Source: Archilochus colubris (Eukaryota; Chordata; Aves; Apodiformes; Trochilidae). Taken from it: 64,000 nt of DNA. The stretch is taken from contig CM041084.1 of the NCBI GenBank assembly GCA_023079485.1, positions 10,104,609-10,168,608 on the forward strand, given 5' to 3'. The notes below the pieces were generated by a model. That model was not told the origin of the DNA, made no database searches, and was given only the letters and a program-made list of their open reading frames with translations. Positions 50,227-64,000 of the stretch are shown here, one piece after another (the first letter of the stretch is position 1; every line of letters starts with the position of its first letter). The position numbers and the translations under genes are program-made.

Positions 50227-52919
50227 CATCATGGACCCTTTGACTGAATTTTCTCTGTTTTGTAAAATCTTAATGAAGATGCATTTACCATATCAAGAAG
50301 CAGCTTGCATTGTAGACACACCCATCAGCCCCTCATCTACAAGTGAAACAGGAAAAAGAAATGAACACACTATTAACAGTATAGAAGCAGCCTGTAGCTC
50401 TACAACAAAAGGACAGAATAGGAAACAGCAGTGAATGTGGTGAATTTTTGAGATTTCAGGATGCATTGCAAGATACTTGGGGGAGTGCAGAATATTATAC
50501 CCTACAGCCAAAACTGAGGCAAAACAAAATCTGCTTTTAGGTCATATTGCAGGACTTATGTATTTGCAGCTAACACTGTAGCTACCAACAAGCTCAGCAA
50601 GTAACAGAAGGAAGCTTGCATTGCTTTTTTCAGCAGCCAGTTTGGGGACCTGCTCTCTTCAGACATCACTTTGTTTATGGAGTAGCAAAATTATTTTCTG
50701 AGCTAAGTTAGTGCAAAATCCTCAAAAACTATCCCTTTTGAATATGTCAAATAAAAATGAATTACGCTGAATGAGAATCAGGGGAGCTTGGTAATGAAAG
50801 AAAGAGTAACTAGGCTGGAAAAGTATGAGTCTGCATTTGCAAAGATCTTCTATTGCAAACACAGCTAAAAGAGAGGGAGTTAGAGCCTGGAAGGCGGAGG
50901 TGGGTGGGTTCAATGGAAATTCATTGAGAATTACCATAAAAAATCCATTGATTTTTTTTGTTTGTTTCTTACTTTTTTTTTTTTCTTCCTCCTTCTCAGT
51001 CATTAAGAACTACCCAGGAAAAACAGACAGTTTATTCTTGACACAGGCAAAGGGTAGATGTGGAATTTGGGTGCAGTAAGGAGCCACCAGCCATTTGGAG
51101 GAAGAGAACATAGAGCTAATATGAGTAATGTCAAGTAGCTGTGAAAAGAGCACCAGAACCAAATGAGTCATGGAAAGCTTAGGTTGCGTATGAGACCAAG
51201 ACATATTTGATGCCTCATTCAAGAGGAGACTTAATTCTGTTTGCTTTCATGCTGACCCAAGAGAAATACTTGTCTGAATGATACAAGTATCTGCCCTTTT
51301 TGTTTATAGTACTTTGAGTCAAAAATAGATGGGACAAGAAGAAGTCATGTAAGGAAAGCAGTTTGTTTATGAAAATGGTTTTTTTATTTATTTCCTGTTT
51401 GTATATAATTTGTATGCATACTCCCAGACTCACGTGTGCATAGCCACATCCCACACACAAGTTTTCTTGCTAAAGAGGCTCACGAGACCAACTACTCAAA
51501 ATACTTTTTCAACAACTTTGCTTACTAGCAGGGTTTGGAACAAGGAGGGCAGTTCAAATTCCATTGGAGTCTGTGGAGAGATGTCCATTGACTTCACTGA
51601 GATTTGGATCAGGTCCCATGTCTTTCCCTCTTTAAAAGTTGGAAAATAGTCTGCAATTTCTCAGCTGTATAGACTGGGCTAGTTGGGCCTGAAACTGGGG
51701 GCACAGAAAAGCCTCACATACCCAAGGCTGTACCTCACAAATGAGTCTTTTCTTTGTGTTTGCTCACGGATCATTTGGTTCTTCAAAGTCAATCAAACAA
51801 ATAATGCCTCTAGTCATTAGATTTTCTGTCCTTACAATGTTTGGCAGCTCTCAGAGATGTTATCTGCAAGATGTAACCAGCCCTGTGGTCATGCCAAAAG
51901 ATACAAATTCAGTCTTCTGCAACAATGAAAATTGTTTTGGGTTTGTTGTTTTTTTTTTTTTAATTGGAGGAAGAAGAAAGATATTTTGAAATAACTTCTC
52001 AGGTTCTCTTCTACAAAATAAATATTCTTCAGTCTTGAAGAATATTTCAGTCTTTTTATACAAGCTTGAATAAAAAGAAGGGTCTGTGGTCTAGTCGTGG
52101 CATTAGTGCCTTAAGTCTCTTCCTTATCAAAGCAATTTAGCAAAGGTTTAGATGAATAACTAGTGAAAGTTTTTGCTTGATGAGGGATTCATTGACCATG
52201 CTGTTTCTGATCTTCTTGAGAATTAGTTTATTAAGTACCTTCATACCTTCTTTTTCAGTATGAGTTCAAGATTCTTTATTAGATTTTTGTTTAGTTTTAA
52301 TCAAGACATTAAAATTACTACTTTAAGCTTACAGCAGGCATGTATAAGAGTACTAAGCTAGATCCTATATTTCATCTATGAAGAGATACACACTTTTAGT
52401 ATCGAGTTTTTCAACTGATTTCAGCATGAATTTCATTGATTTTGATCTCAGGAGAAGCTGGACCTAACTAACTTTAAGCTGGGTGTCAGCACTCTGTTAC
52501 TTCTGCACCAGAGGAAGCTGTTCCAAGTCTATTGATTTATGCAGTGATACATTACTAAAATGACATAATTATGTGGGTGCCATAAGATCTATTATATGTT
52601 TTATATTCATTTATTTAAGTGTTTGAGGGTTGCTTCTAATGTGACAGATGTACACTCTTGTTAAGGCACCAGCTGAACTGTCTTTTTTTATAAATAAGGT
52701 TATTTACTTTTGGGAAAAAAACAGATGTAGATAGTTGTCTATTTTTTAAGTTGTCTATTTTTTGAGTTTCAGACTCATAAGACAGTTTGTTTAATGTTCT
52801 TATTTTCATTATATTTTGATGACAACTTAATTATTTTAGAAAAATTAATAGTTCCTCCAGTTCCCTGTGTTAAACACACGAAGAGTATTATGCAGTAATT
52901 ATAAGGAGTGAGCTACAAC

Positions 52920-52927
52920 TGACGTCA
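52920..52927. promoter_or_regulatory. Full palindromic cAMP response element
   Basis: TGACGTCA, the complete CRE palindrome bound by CREB/ATF factors. It lies about 24.8 kb upstream of the VIPR2 start codon in CpG-poor sequence. A function as a distal element is conjecture. Confidence 0.3.
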
Positions 52928-55900
52928 ACAGAATTTGTGTGACTGCACATATAATAAATGAAATCAGAATACTATATAACAGCTGCAAGACAGTCTAAGA
53001 AATAACTTTATGAGTGCCATTTTAAGGAACATGCTGACTAACATTTATTTAATTCAAGAATCTCTACACAAATAGTGTTCTTGTCTACTGACTTTTGCAT
53101 AGCCTGGAAAATGTAAATGAACTGATTTCCAGGTTCGTTTGGCCCAAATGTAGGGATTCACACTCAAATACATCAATTGTACCCTATGATTAGAAACTGG
53201 TTGGCACTGCAGTGACATGGGCAGTGTGAAGGGCTCAGGAAAGTCACACCTCTGGGCACTGTGAGTGTACAACTAACAAAAGGCTGGGAAGAGAACACAT
53301 TCCCAGCTGAAGGATTTTGAAAACAGGAGATATCTGACATCCTCCCACTTCTTGTTCACAAGGGCTCATTTTAATAATTTGTGATCAAAAAAAGAAATTC
53401 CCTAGCTTTTGATCTTTGGCTGCACTTACCCATCTTCTTTCTGGGAGTAATGGAAATTCTTTTTTTTACAACAGTACCTGAGCAGGGCTCAGCTGTTGCC
53501 TGGGGAGTTCCTGCAGACAGGAATGGTCAGCTCAGAAGCAACCTGTGGTGCAGAAGACCACAGAACACAGAGAAAACAGTGTACTCATTTCTAGCATAAG
53601 CAATTACTGGAAGGGAGAAAGACTGAAACAAAATTTCTCCCTCAGATATCTGATCTCATAATCCACAGAACTCCAGCATTTATCTCGGACTCCAATGCTA
53701 GAACACCAATTAACTTATGCAGACATTTGAGAGTAGACCTCTGTAGCCTCAATCTGTAAGCTAAAACAGAGATCAACAATAACTTCTGTTCAAAGCACAG
53801 AGGATAACTATTTAGAAATATAATTAGTCTTTATGTCATTAGTATGCTGACATTCATGATTCTGTGGAATAATATGTTAGGAAGAGAGTTGGAGAAGTCA
53901 AGTGATTTAGATGAGAATGTAGAAAGTCAGAGTTGTGGGACACATTAGAGGCAGAAAAAACTTCTAAAAGTCTTGACTTCTGCCAGATGTCCAGACTGTC
54001 AACAGAATTGTGGATAATACAGGATGTAAAGATACATTGCTTCCTCTTAACACTCTCTATAACCATCTTTGAGGGAAACACAAACACATAGAACCCGAAT
54101 AAAGTTTCCACTATCTTTCATCTTTCCATTCTTCAGAAACTGGGCAAGCTTTCAGCCTGGAGCTGCCTATTACTAACTTTAGCTTGTTTAGTTGCTTTTA
54201 CTGTGCCATTTTAACTAATTCTTCACAGCAAATGCTCTGTGCAGGCTCCAGATCTGGCATGTCTGAAAATATTTACTTCCCTATTTCTTCTTTTGTTTTT
54301 TCAGTCTCATCTATTATTGTCAAAATCACAGAAGATGGGTGAGTTTCCCCACCAAAATATAAGACTGATAAGAGAATGTTTTAAATATATCCAGTCAGCA
54401 GTTTGGGAAGAAGATACCTGTTATGATCACCTGGTTTTTTTTTGTCCCAAATGTTAATTATTTCTTGTATCTTAGAAATACCCTGGACTTCATCACATTC
54501 TTTCAGAGGATTGCACAAGGAGACTCCATACCATAAACTATAAGGTTTGCTTTGCTGATTGGTACCTCACTGGTTTCCCAAGCTAAGTGGGTGGTTCACA
54601 ATGTCTTCAAGATTCCTTTATCCCATGCATTGAAGTCTACACATAAAAATGTTCAAATAATTCATTACATAAATATACCTTCTTTTGTTTGGATTTAATT
54701 TAGATGCTTAGTTGCTTTTTAGATGCTTTTTAAATTTTTTTTTCTTTTCTTTCAGAAAGCCTGGGGTGTTAATTTCTATGATAAAATCCTTTTGCAGCTA
54801 TTTTGTTAAAGAAGAAGCTCCCTATGATGTACATTAGCAATGGCCCAAAGCTTCACAACTTGATACTGCAAAGCAATACAAACAAAAATTTGATTCTGAT
54901 CTGTGAACCTTTGGTTTTGAAGCATGCAACAAAGTTTTGGATGAGCCTTTATAGTCTTGGTTAATCTAATTTTTAAAAATAACTGTAGAACCTTATTCTT
55001 ATTTTAATTCCTTCATACAGATCTAGAATACCTGGTCTGAAGTCAAAAAAAAAAGGTTTTTTTTTTCCTGGAATTGAAACTTACATCTGTCCTTAAATGT
55101 AATTTATCTGAAACAAGCTATTTCCTTTCTCCTTTTTATAATCTATAATATCTGTACTAACATGTGAAGAAACAGAATGAACAGGTTGTAGCTGAGGGAA
55201 AAAAAGATTAACATATTTATCTCTAAAGACCATACCTGACCAGATCATACCTGTTAAAGCCACAATCTTCAGAGAACTGCTCAGACTGATCACATAATTA
55301 TGAACAGATTACAACAGAAATATTGTAGATGCAAATATAGTAGCCCAACAATGTTACTGAAAAATCTTTTGCCAGCTGAACTGCCATTTCTTCTTTGCAG
55401 TTCTTTCTCCCTTACTAATGGAAAAGACAATGGAATTAACATAATTCACTCAACTAAAAAGCAATATTTTCACAGAGCAAAAAAAAAAAAAAAATCAAAA
55501 AAATATTGGGAAGAAAGAACAGCATTTCAAAAATGCCTTTTCTGATTACCTGAATCATAAAATAAGCACAGTAATATAAAATAGTAATATAAAGAATGGG
55601 AAAATAGATTTTCACTCACTTAAAATAAATAGACAAATGAACAAAGAAAGAAATACCACATATTTCCAGACTGAAAATTGCAAAATAATCCCTTCATAAT
55701 CAAGCCATATAGAACAAAGTGAAAAAGAAGTTGCATCCAAAGATTTATGGTCTAAAAGCACTGGGAATTTCCCCAGTTTTCAAGGCTAATCACATTCAGA
55801 AGTGACTTATCCCTGGAGCAGGTTATATGTATATTTATAAATATTCCATAAACTCTTTAGTACAAAGTGAAACATTAGACTACTCTACTAGCAAAGCAAG

Positions 55901-56761
55901 AACTGAAGCACTTAGGGCTAATAGCAGTAATACAGAGACAAAAAGCCCCCCCAAAAGTGCTAACAAGCTATCTTTCTAGGTGATTCAGTCCCAGCTGAAC
56001 CCAAGCACAAGGCTGAAGTGGCTTCAGAAGAGGCTGTGGGACGACCTTGGACTTATTACAACATAATTAAAAGCAGCCTTGTGCTCACCTACTTTATTCT
56101 GTAAGAAAGAGAACTATTTCATCATACATTAGCCAGATGGTGTAGGCACTGTGGACTTTCTAGACCTCTGGGCATAAGCTTCCTCCAGGGTGGGAATCAT
56201 TTTAGGAGGGCATAGCACAGCAGCATCCAGCCCACACTGACCAAAGGTGGTCAGACCAAAGTCTGGGCTCATCAGTGTTAAATGCAGGGAGATACTTTCA
56301 GCCCACACTGGCAGCTCAGGGCCTCTCAGCAGTGCAGACACCATTTCATTTTCATTTCCCTGCTGCAAGATCAAGGAACCAGGACTCAGAGTTGCCTACC
56401 AGCAAGAAAAGGTGGGTGTGTTGGCTCTGCTTATGGTAGAAGGAGAAGGTAAACACCAGCATTACCTCCTTCTGCCATGTACCACGTGGTTTCCTGTCAA
56501 TGCAGACATGACTAGAGATTTTCAGGGCTCGGAGACAAAAGAAATAAGTTGTGGGCCCACACTGGCTTTAGAGAACTGCTTGCTTCACCTGTGCCTAGAA
56601 ATTACCCTGCCTGGTAGGTTGCCTGCAAAGCCAATTCTGCATTGAACTGGTCTGTATTCCCTGACTGATCCCATCCTCTGTCTGAGGGTCACTTTGAGGC
56701 TCAGGCACTCATGTGCTTGGCATCCATCTCTTCCCTGGTGAAAACAACTCAGAGTTGCACA

Positions 56762-56787
56762 CAGGGAAGGGGAGGGGGGGGGGAGGG
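56762..56787. repeat. G-rich tract
   Basis: GGGAAGGGGA followed by a run of ten G and then AGGGA. Such runs could form a G-quadruplex on the plus strand. No gene is nearby. Confidence 0.7.
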
Positions 56788-59700
56788 ATATGAGACTGTA
56801 ATTTCTAAAATTAGTTCTTCAGAAGTATAATATAACCCTAATGACTTTCAAAAATTAGTACTACATATGGCAAAGAGAAAAACTAAGAACTTTCTATAGG
56901 CATTCCAAAGTGCCACTTAGCACTATAATTCAACCAGCAATTCAATTTTCCAATGTCTAAATTCAGGATATGATGTATAAAAAAGACCCAATTCAAAAGC
57001 CATATGAATGAAATGGATGCAAGCCTCTGTGATTCATTCCATCAGCATCATCAGCTTTATAAATGGAGGTACAAAATACCCAAGGTCAATATTTCTGTGT
57101 TATGAAAGTGAAAGGAAACTGAATTAATGAAAATAAGCAATAACTTTGGACCTGTAATGAGAGATCTGGCAAGAGGTAACAGCTTCTTCCAAAAATGGGT
57201 TTTCCCCAAGGCATGAAAGGTAACAATAACAGTGCAGTGATCCAAGTGCCAGTCAGTGGTTTGTTATGTGTCTGAATCTGGATTCTTCAATACGAGTGAG
57301 AGGTAGGGAAAACAAACAAATGAACAAACCACCCACAAAACTTTTCAACTCCCATTTCTCCACCCCATTTATGTTGTCTAAGCTTCCCTGAACCTGATGT
57401 ACCACAAGTTACTTTCCATTATTTGCTCTCATGCAGTGGTACACCCTGTAGCTTTATTTTTAGCACTTACTGAACTTACTGAATTTTTGGATGAACCTAT
57501 GATTTTTTCTATATATTAATCTCTGCTAAATATTTACTGTTTTGCCAAAGCCCTTGCTTTTAAACTTATGGACACATCCAGATCTAAATTTGCAGATGAT
57601 ACTTGAAACAAATATTAGTTTCATCTTGAGTTCCTAATGTGGCAGTGACCAAATTTTATTTGATTTAATGAATGGTAAAACTGACTTCACAATTCATAGT
57701 AGAACTTCCACTGATTATATCTCAGATCTTTATGAAAGCAAATTGTCTTAATACTCATTGCCCTCTAATACAATGCCAAAATTAGGAAATATTTGGTGCT
57801 GCATATTATTTTGATGACTGCATACTAACTCATCTTTTTTTTTTTTTTCAGCATTCTGTTTTTCTTCCCTGTTAGCTGACTGTCATATGTAAGAGCTATA
57901 TCATTAGCAAAACCCAAGTAACATTCTGCTTTCAGATCTCTGTCTTCTCACTCTATCTGTCATACTCTTTTAAGAGCTTATAAATTCAGTGCCAAGCACC
58001 ATGTTGAGAGAACCTCTCTGACCAATGCTGGTGTTGTGATTCTTTGTGTCTACTTCATCTGTGCAAGCTATACCCTGATATAAACCCATTATGTCATGTT
58101 TATTTTATTTTTGCTTATATAATATTCCGAGGAAGAGACATGTTTTAAGTATTCATTGTTGATTGATGCATCTTTGATACAGTCTTATGTGGCTGAAAAT
58201 GTGGTTGAAGACTTGTTAAGATCTACTCTGCTCTTGCTAATTTTTGTAGAATATTGGGCTCATTAATTCTGTTGTTGAACTTTTCTCAGGTGGAGCTTCA
58301 TAATTTATTTAGCCCTTTTAAGCCTTTTGATTTACTGCCATCACTTTCAATGTTTCTATCAATTTCCTTCCTATTCATGTAAATCCTCTTGGGTTTCTCT
58401 GTACTGCTTTTCTTGATGTGATTTTTGTTGATTTTGCTTCATATGGAAGAGTTATGGACTTGTTGGAGTTTTGAAAATATTGAAAAACATTATTTATTAA
58501 ATTTATTTAGGGTAATTTCCTGTTGTTGATTTTCTCATTTATCTCAATTATCCATGCTGCTGCCCTGGAAACTGTATTTTTTCCAGAATAATGATACTGT
58601 CATATGGAAAGGGATTCAAGAAGTCAGTGTTGATGTCCTGTGATGAGTTAAACCTTGCTGCATGTAAAATCTTTTCCTGAATTTGAAATTGTGTAGTAAA
58701 TATCACTACATTTAGTTTGTAGTGGTCAGCTTTCTCTTTGTTTCTCAGAGGTTTGTTTTCATATGGTTCATCTGCTTTCTTATTTCATATCATTTGTTAT
58801 CTTTGCTTCTGAAGGTTAGGATCATGTAAATATCCAGATCTCCAGGTAAGTTTTTTCCAGTACTTACATGGTACCTGATAGTTCTATTGGGATGATTCCA
58901 AATTACTTCATAGATTTCTTCATGAGGAAATATAATTCATGAGCTCCCTTGACAGAAACAATTCAGACATCTATGGATCCATCTAGCTTGGAAACTCATG
59001 CTACATTTGAACATTTATTCAGAGTTGTTTTCCCAGCCATTGGGTCTGCACTTTCTCAGTAACCTATTTTCTGTAGACTTACCTAAAATAAGGTGGGATT
59101 GAAGTTTATGTGAAAACGTGAAAAGTTGTTCCCTAGATTATTTATTTCATTCACATCTTTTTTATTCTTTTTGTTTGTTTATTAAATTTTTTGCCTAACA
59201 TAAAGAAGCTTCCCAAGGCTATATTTACCTACTGTTACAGGAATGGAATGATAGTCAGTCAGTAAATAATTCTTTAGTTAATTATTCTCTCTCAATGCCT
59301 TTGACAGTGCATGATTATTTTTCTATAGAATTTTTTAAAATATAACTAGAAAAAATAGAATTTTCATAATCAGAAGATGCTACAGTTACATTACTGTGTG
59401 CTGGTAGAGGTGGCATCCCTGGTTAGGTATACCAAGTGTCTGGGGTTTGTTTCCAATAGAGCCTCACTTCATATTCGCACTCTATCAAGTTGAGTTTAGG
59501 CCCGCAAATAAACTTTAGCTCTTCTTGGTAACCAGTGCTACCAACTCTATAACTAAAAATATAATCTTTGATTTTATTTAATGCCAATCTTATTTTTCTT
59601 CTACCTAGTGATTTTCTACAAGGCATAGCTAGCTGTTAAAAACAGATAACCATGTTATTTTCAAGTATGTACAACTTTTTTTCATGCTGCATTCTTGATC

Positions 59701-61474
59701 TGAACTAGGGGTTTGTAGCACATTTTAGTTTCTTGTCTCGAGTGAACAATTTCTATTTTATTTACTGCACAAGAATATGCCAACATGTACTGAACAGAGA
59801 GTTAAACTGGAGCAATAGAAATTGGCTTTTATAGTACAGTTATGTTCACCATGAGGTATGAATTATAGTTAGTATGCAATTTAGAAAGGTATTTTTTTAA
59901 GTTAAAACATTTAAAAGGAGCTTCTTAAAATTCTAGATGCTTTTAAATATTTCATCCAGATTCCTAAACCCTGAAAAGCCTTTTGGATCATTAATCAAAC
60001 CATGCTGGCTCTTGCCCTTCACATTTTTTTTTTCAGACTAATCCACAGAAACAAGCAAATAAATTGCACATTAAAATTTATGAGTACAAATTTTTCCTTC
60101 CCTCTAAATAATGTGTGTGATTTTCCCTAGAGAAATTCCCTCCTGCATAAGAAATTAAGGCTTTTAAGCAAAGAGTAGTTCCACTGTCAGGAAGAAAAAC
60201 AAAACCACTGCCATAACTATGTTATTTTCAAATATTTTATTATTTTGAATAATATATTGTTCATATGAATGAGGGCTTGGTAGCATATATAACCATAGCT
60301 AGCTACTGAATGTCACAGCACTCTAACACAGTACAAAAAACCCCTCATAGGTTAAGCATTTTTTTCTGCCAGCAAGGAGATTTTGTAATAGTTTAATCTT
60401 TAATGAAGCCTCAGAAGGAATAAAACTCTCAGAGCAGCAAAACTTTCAGTTCTTTTCATCTCCTGGCAGCTAAAATCAACAACTGCAGACCCTACATACA
60501 CTCTGGTTTCTAGTCTAGATGATGAACTGCATTTCCAGGAGATATCTGTTGCAGGGAATGGGCAGGCAAACCACCTGCATGACTTGAAAAGGTTGACTCA
60601 GTTCAGATGAAAATGTTAATAAGTTTCTGAAGATGTGGTAAAACCAAGTGATAGGTTGTTACTTTATAAAGAGTAAAACTTTGAGGTCAAAACGGACCTT
60701 TTGAAAAATCATAAAAATGAAGATGTAGGCATTTTAAATGCCTACTTGATATATTTCAATGTTACTGCCACTGAAGGTTACTGCAGCATGCTTATTAACA
60801 TCATTTTTACACTGCAATGCATTTCAGAACCAGATTATTTGTACAGAATAGTGAGGGCTTTATTTTGGCTTCCAAGAATATATTCAGTGCAGTTATCTGC
60901 TACACTACAAATAACACAGTTTTGCAAGGGACAAAGCATAATTGTCCATTGCCAGTAGAGCTGATTGTTAGAAGATGCTATTTTCTTGGGTCACATCACG
61001 ACAGAGCCTTGATTAGTTCTATATTAAGCCAAATTACTTTATTGCATCAAACATTTGGGCCAAAAAGGCTCAGTTTTAGCAGAATGTATATAATGATATC
61101 TATATAATGCTAATGAGACTTTTGCAGTTATAGTGGGGAAGGACCTGCAATGGAAGGACCAACCCATGGTTACTGAAATTTCGTCTGGCACTTGCCCCAC
61201 ATTTCAAATATGTAAATTTAGGTGTAGCCTCCCAGCAGTGAGAGGCCTCAGCAAAGAGACAGCAGAGCACTGACAGCCTCCTTGCAATGAACCTGTTCAA
61301 TGTAATTATATCTTACTCTTGCTCAGATAGTGTCAGTGTTCTAAAAGGCAGAACAATGGAGGCTACATTTTATTTGGGTTACCTGGAAAATGGCGTTACT
61401 GAGATCAGATGGACATTATACATAAAAGAAATAAAATAAAATAATTTAAAAATACTACTCGGTAATCCTAATCC

Positions 61475-61522
61475 TAATTTGATCTCAAAGGTCTCTTCCA
61501 CGCTTGATGGTTTTATGATTCT
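61475..61522 (+). mobile_element. CR1 3' tip remnant
   Basis: GATCTCAAAGGTCTCTTCCA followed by a diverged TTGATGGTTTTATGATTCT corresponds to the last ~50 bp of a CR1 element. The upstream part is not recognisable. Confidence 0.65.
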
Positions 61523-64000
61523 AATTAGAAATTAGGTTAGAGTCAGACCTGCAATAAACTAACAAGTTGTTTCATTCTGTACAGCACAAAAATTGGCATA
61601 AAAATACAATATTCGAATTCACTAGAAAGTCTGTACTTTCTCATTTTGTCTTCAAGACTTCTTACCTGAGGGATCTGATTTTCCAAACTAGTGGGGATTT
61701 TAATGATGATTACCAGACGAATTACACAGATATTTAATTATTAGCCAGACACCAAAGTGGAATTTAAAAGACAAATGCATCCAGTTGTAATACACCACTT
61801 CAGTAAGTCTTAAAACTACAGAATTCAGCATACAGCTACTGCTTTCATCTTTGCTGCTCTGCTCCTGTTTTTCAGTTCCAAGGTAAAATTGATTTTGCTG
61901 TGCAAAACAGAGGTTTCCCATGTTCCAAAATGTTCAGTAGAGATCTGGAATTCTGTTTTGACCAAATCCCTGAGCTTTCACCCAGGAAGAGATTTAATGG
62001 GCCCAAGAGACAACACAGCTTCCTACTTTTTGGGAGAAAATAGTTTCCAGTAAAAGGAGGTATTGTTTTTGAAATTACTCTATAGGGCACTTTAGGGCAG
62101 GTTGTGAATAAGAAGGTCATTCACATCGAAATAAAAAAGAAAAAGGTATAGGTAGACAAAGAGTTTGACAACTGTTTGACATAGCTACATTCTCCATATG
62201 ACTAGAGAATGACAGCTGCAGGCCTGAAAATGAGAAAAACATTAATACCTTAATTTTCTCTCAGTCTTTCCAGATCTACTTTAAACACTGAATAATCTCA
62301 GCAAAGGTACCAAGATATTGAATGCTTAGTCTAAGCCAAAATTAACAGCCAAAATTTTGATACCCAAGTCACTACAAGTATTGGAAACACACCTTATCTT
62401 TGACCTAAACTGGTACTACTTGTCCTCATAATTTAGGTGATGGATTGGAGGGGGCTGCTATTTTGTTTTGTTTGTTTGTTTGAAAACTTATATATGAAAA
62501 TTGCCAATGACTCTGGAAATGGGTATTCATAATAGCAGCTTTTTATGTTTTTCTTGATAAGCTTAATCAAAGTATCTGATTATAACTCTTCCCTTAGCAC
62601 TTCATGTATTGTCTGCTTGGGAGTACAATAGATGTAATTTTACTCTTTCTGACTAAATGATTTCCATGGTAATTTCATTGCCATTATCCATCCCACATGT
62701 GGTGGTTTTGTACATAAATGTGTCTGACCCATGGCTTCTAACTAGTACTCTGAAGAAGTAGCTTTCAAACATAATAATACAGGTAGAAGTCATAGCAGAG
62801 CTAATAGCAGCAAGTACAGATGAAAAAAAAATCTTGGACACAGCAAATGTGTTAAATAGAAGCTGAGTTAGAGGAGGATATGAGAGCATACCTGATTACT
62901 CTTCAGTGGAAACAGGTCTTGTAAACATATTATATTAGTTAATTCTTGCTAGATTATTCTGCACATCAAGTGTTTAATTTGAATGAAAGTCTGATGCATC
63001 TCAGTTGTCTCTGAGGGCAGTAAGAAAGTTTATGTGATTCCTCTTTGCCTCTTCTTCAAATATCACAGCTTTGAAACAAGGAATGAGAGAGATGAAATGC
63101 TGAGAGAGCAGACCCTGCCATTGACTGGAGGTAAGCAGAAACCAGTAGTCCAGCCAAAGAAACCCATCAGTAGTCAGGCAAGAATGCTCAGTGTTACTGC
63201 TTGGACATATCCAAGAGAATCTCTCTTCTGGTACAAACATTGCCTTATTCTAAACATAAAGCTGGTGAAGTAGAGTTGTATAAAGAGCAGGATGGAAGCC
63301 TATGATGTTACTACATGGAGGTAACAAAACTGATGTTACTTGCTTATCTATTATTCAGATATGACAAATGTCAAAGAACTAATCTTGTGAGGACTCTGAT
63401 TTCTGGGGAATTCAAAATGTAGGCACCCCACACAATGCACAGACAAAGCTCCCCTGGGGAGCAATTGGTCTGTGCTGTTCCCCAGCAGAGAAAATCATCT
63501 TTGTTGTTTGCAGCCAGCATCTGTCTCCTGCAGCTAAAAGTCTGTATCTATTCAGTCCTTTCTTTCTCATAAGACTGACACTCATCTGATGGTGAGACTG
63601 ACTCAATGGGATGAGCACTCATCTAGAAACTGGAGACCTGAGGTGGCAGCTTTCCTTCACTTCACTGAAATAGAAGTTTGAGTGGACATCTTCCACCTTT
63701 AGGTGTATAGCATAAGCATTGATATTTTGATTCTGTCTCACTGAAACTGCTCTTATGTAAAACATCTGAATAAGTGCTGATCAGAGAACACTTGAAAACC
63801 ACAGAAAGTGAAGGCATGTATGTGGTCCAGAAGCCACAGGAGGAGGTTTCTGCTTTAATTTCAGTTAAAAAACCCTGTTCTCACTTTTTTTACCATCCTA
63901 GCATGTTTTTCTCCTCCCCTTTGCAGTGCTGTTACTGCTACATATTTGAGAGACTGTACCAGGCTCAATTTTTTTCCTCTTATATTTTGTGATTTCACTG

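Larger units (their letters stand above)
50227..64000. other. Intergenic sequence without recognised genes
   Basis: 13.8 kb of mainly AT-rich sequence with a CRE palindrome, a G-run, a CR1 tip at 61475 and a T-rich stretch (about 57.9-59.1 kb) that could be a worn-out element. No supported exon or RNA gene was found up to the right edge. Confidence 0.55.

Noticed and set aside
1..64000. CRISPR arrays, bacterial operons, phage or plasmid features
   Set aside because: The sequence is a vertebrate chromosome with spliced exons and CR1 elements; no spaced direct-repeat array or prokaryotic gene layout is present.

Overview
This window is a 64 kb piece of a bird nuclear chromosome. The evidence is a set of CR1 non-LTR retrotransposon fragments of the avian type (3' ends with ATTCTATGATTCTATG-like tips), one decayed LTR, low overall GC with a single sharp CpG island, and vertebrate exons with canonical GT/AG junctions. 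One CR1 piece (15.96-16.17 kb) and the LTR look typical of birds; the LTR resembles ones I associate with passerines, but I cannot fix the order or species.

The only gene I can support is VIPR2, encoding VPAC2, the class B G-protein-coupled receptor for VIP and PACAP. It lies on the minus strand. Its first four coding exons are visible: exon 1 (28111-28164, signal peptide) inside a CpG island at about 27.53-28.69 kb, exon 2 (24980-25082), exon 3 (15720-15827) and exon 4 (12332-12429). Together they encode residues 1-121, which is almost the whole extracellular hormone-binding domain. It carries the class B disulfide cysteines, the WDN/CW core and three N-glycosylation sequons. All junction phases agree (0, 1, 1, 0). 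The transmembrane exons are not seen and should lie left of position 1, so intron 4 is longer than 12.3 kb.

Introns 1-4 are AT-rich and hold CR1 fragments (left edge, 12.6 kb, 16.0 kb, and a 1 kb reverse transcriptase-bearing copy at 18.6-19.65 kb), AT microsatellites, short inverted repeats and a perfect CTCF consensus match at 17487-17500.

The 35 kb right of the CpG island (28.8-64 kb) lies upstream of VIPR2, and I see no convincing exon there. It contains CR1 copies (34.45, 45.05, 49.87 and 61.5 kb), a decayed retroviral LTR (about 42.985-43.369 kb) directly abutting a 310 bp purine pentanucleotide microsatellite, possible ancient vertebrate repeats, and one consensus cAMP response element (52920-52927). 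The long open frames across the microsatellite are artefacts of repeat composition.

I found no previously undescribed biological system. The points most worth a second look are the VIPR2 exon structure, the stop-free reading frame upstream of its start codon, the intronic CTCF match, the LTR/microsatellite junction, and several inverted-repeat structures.
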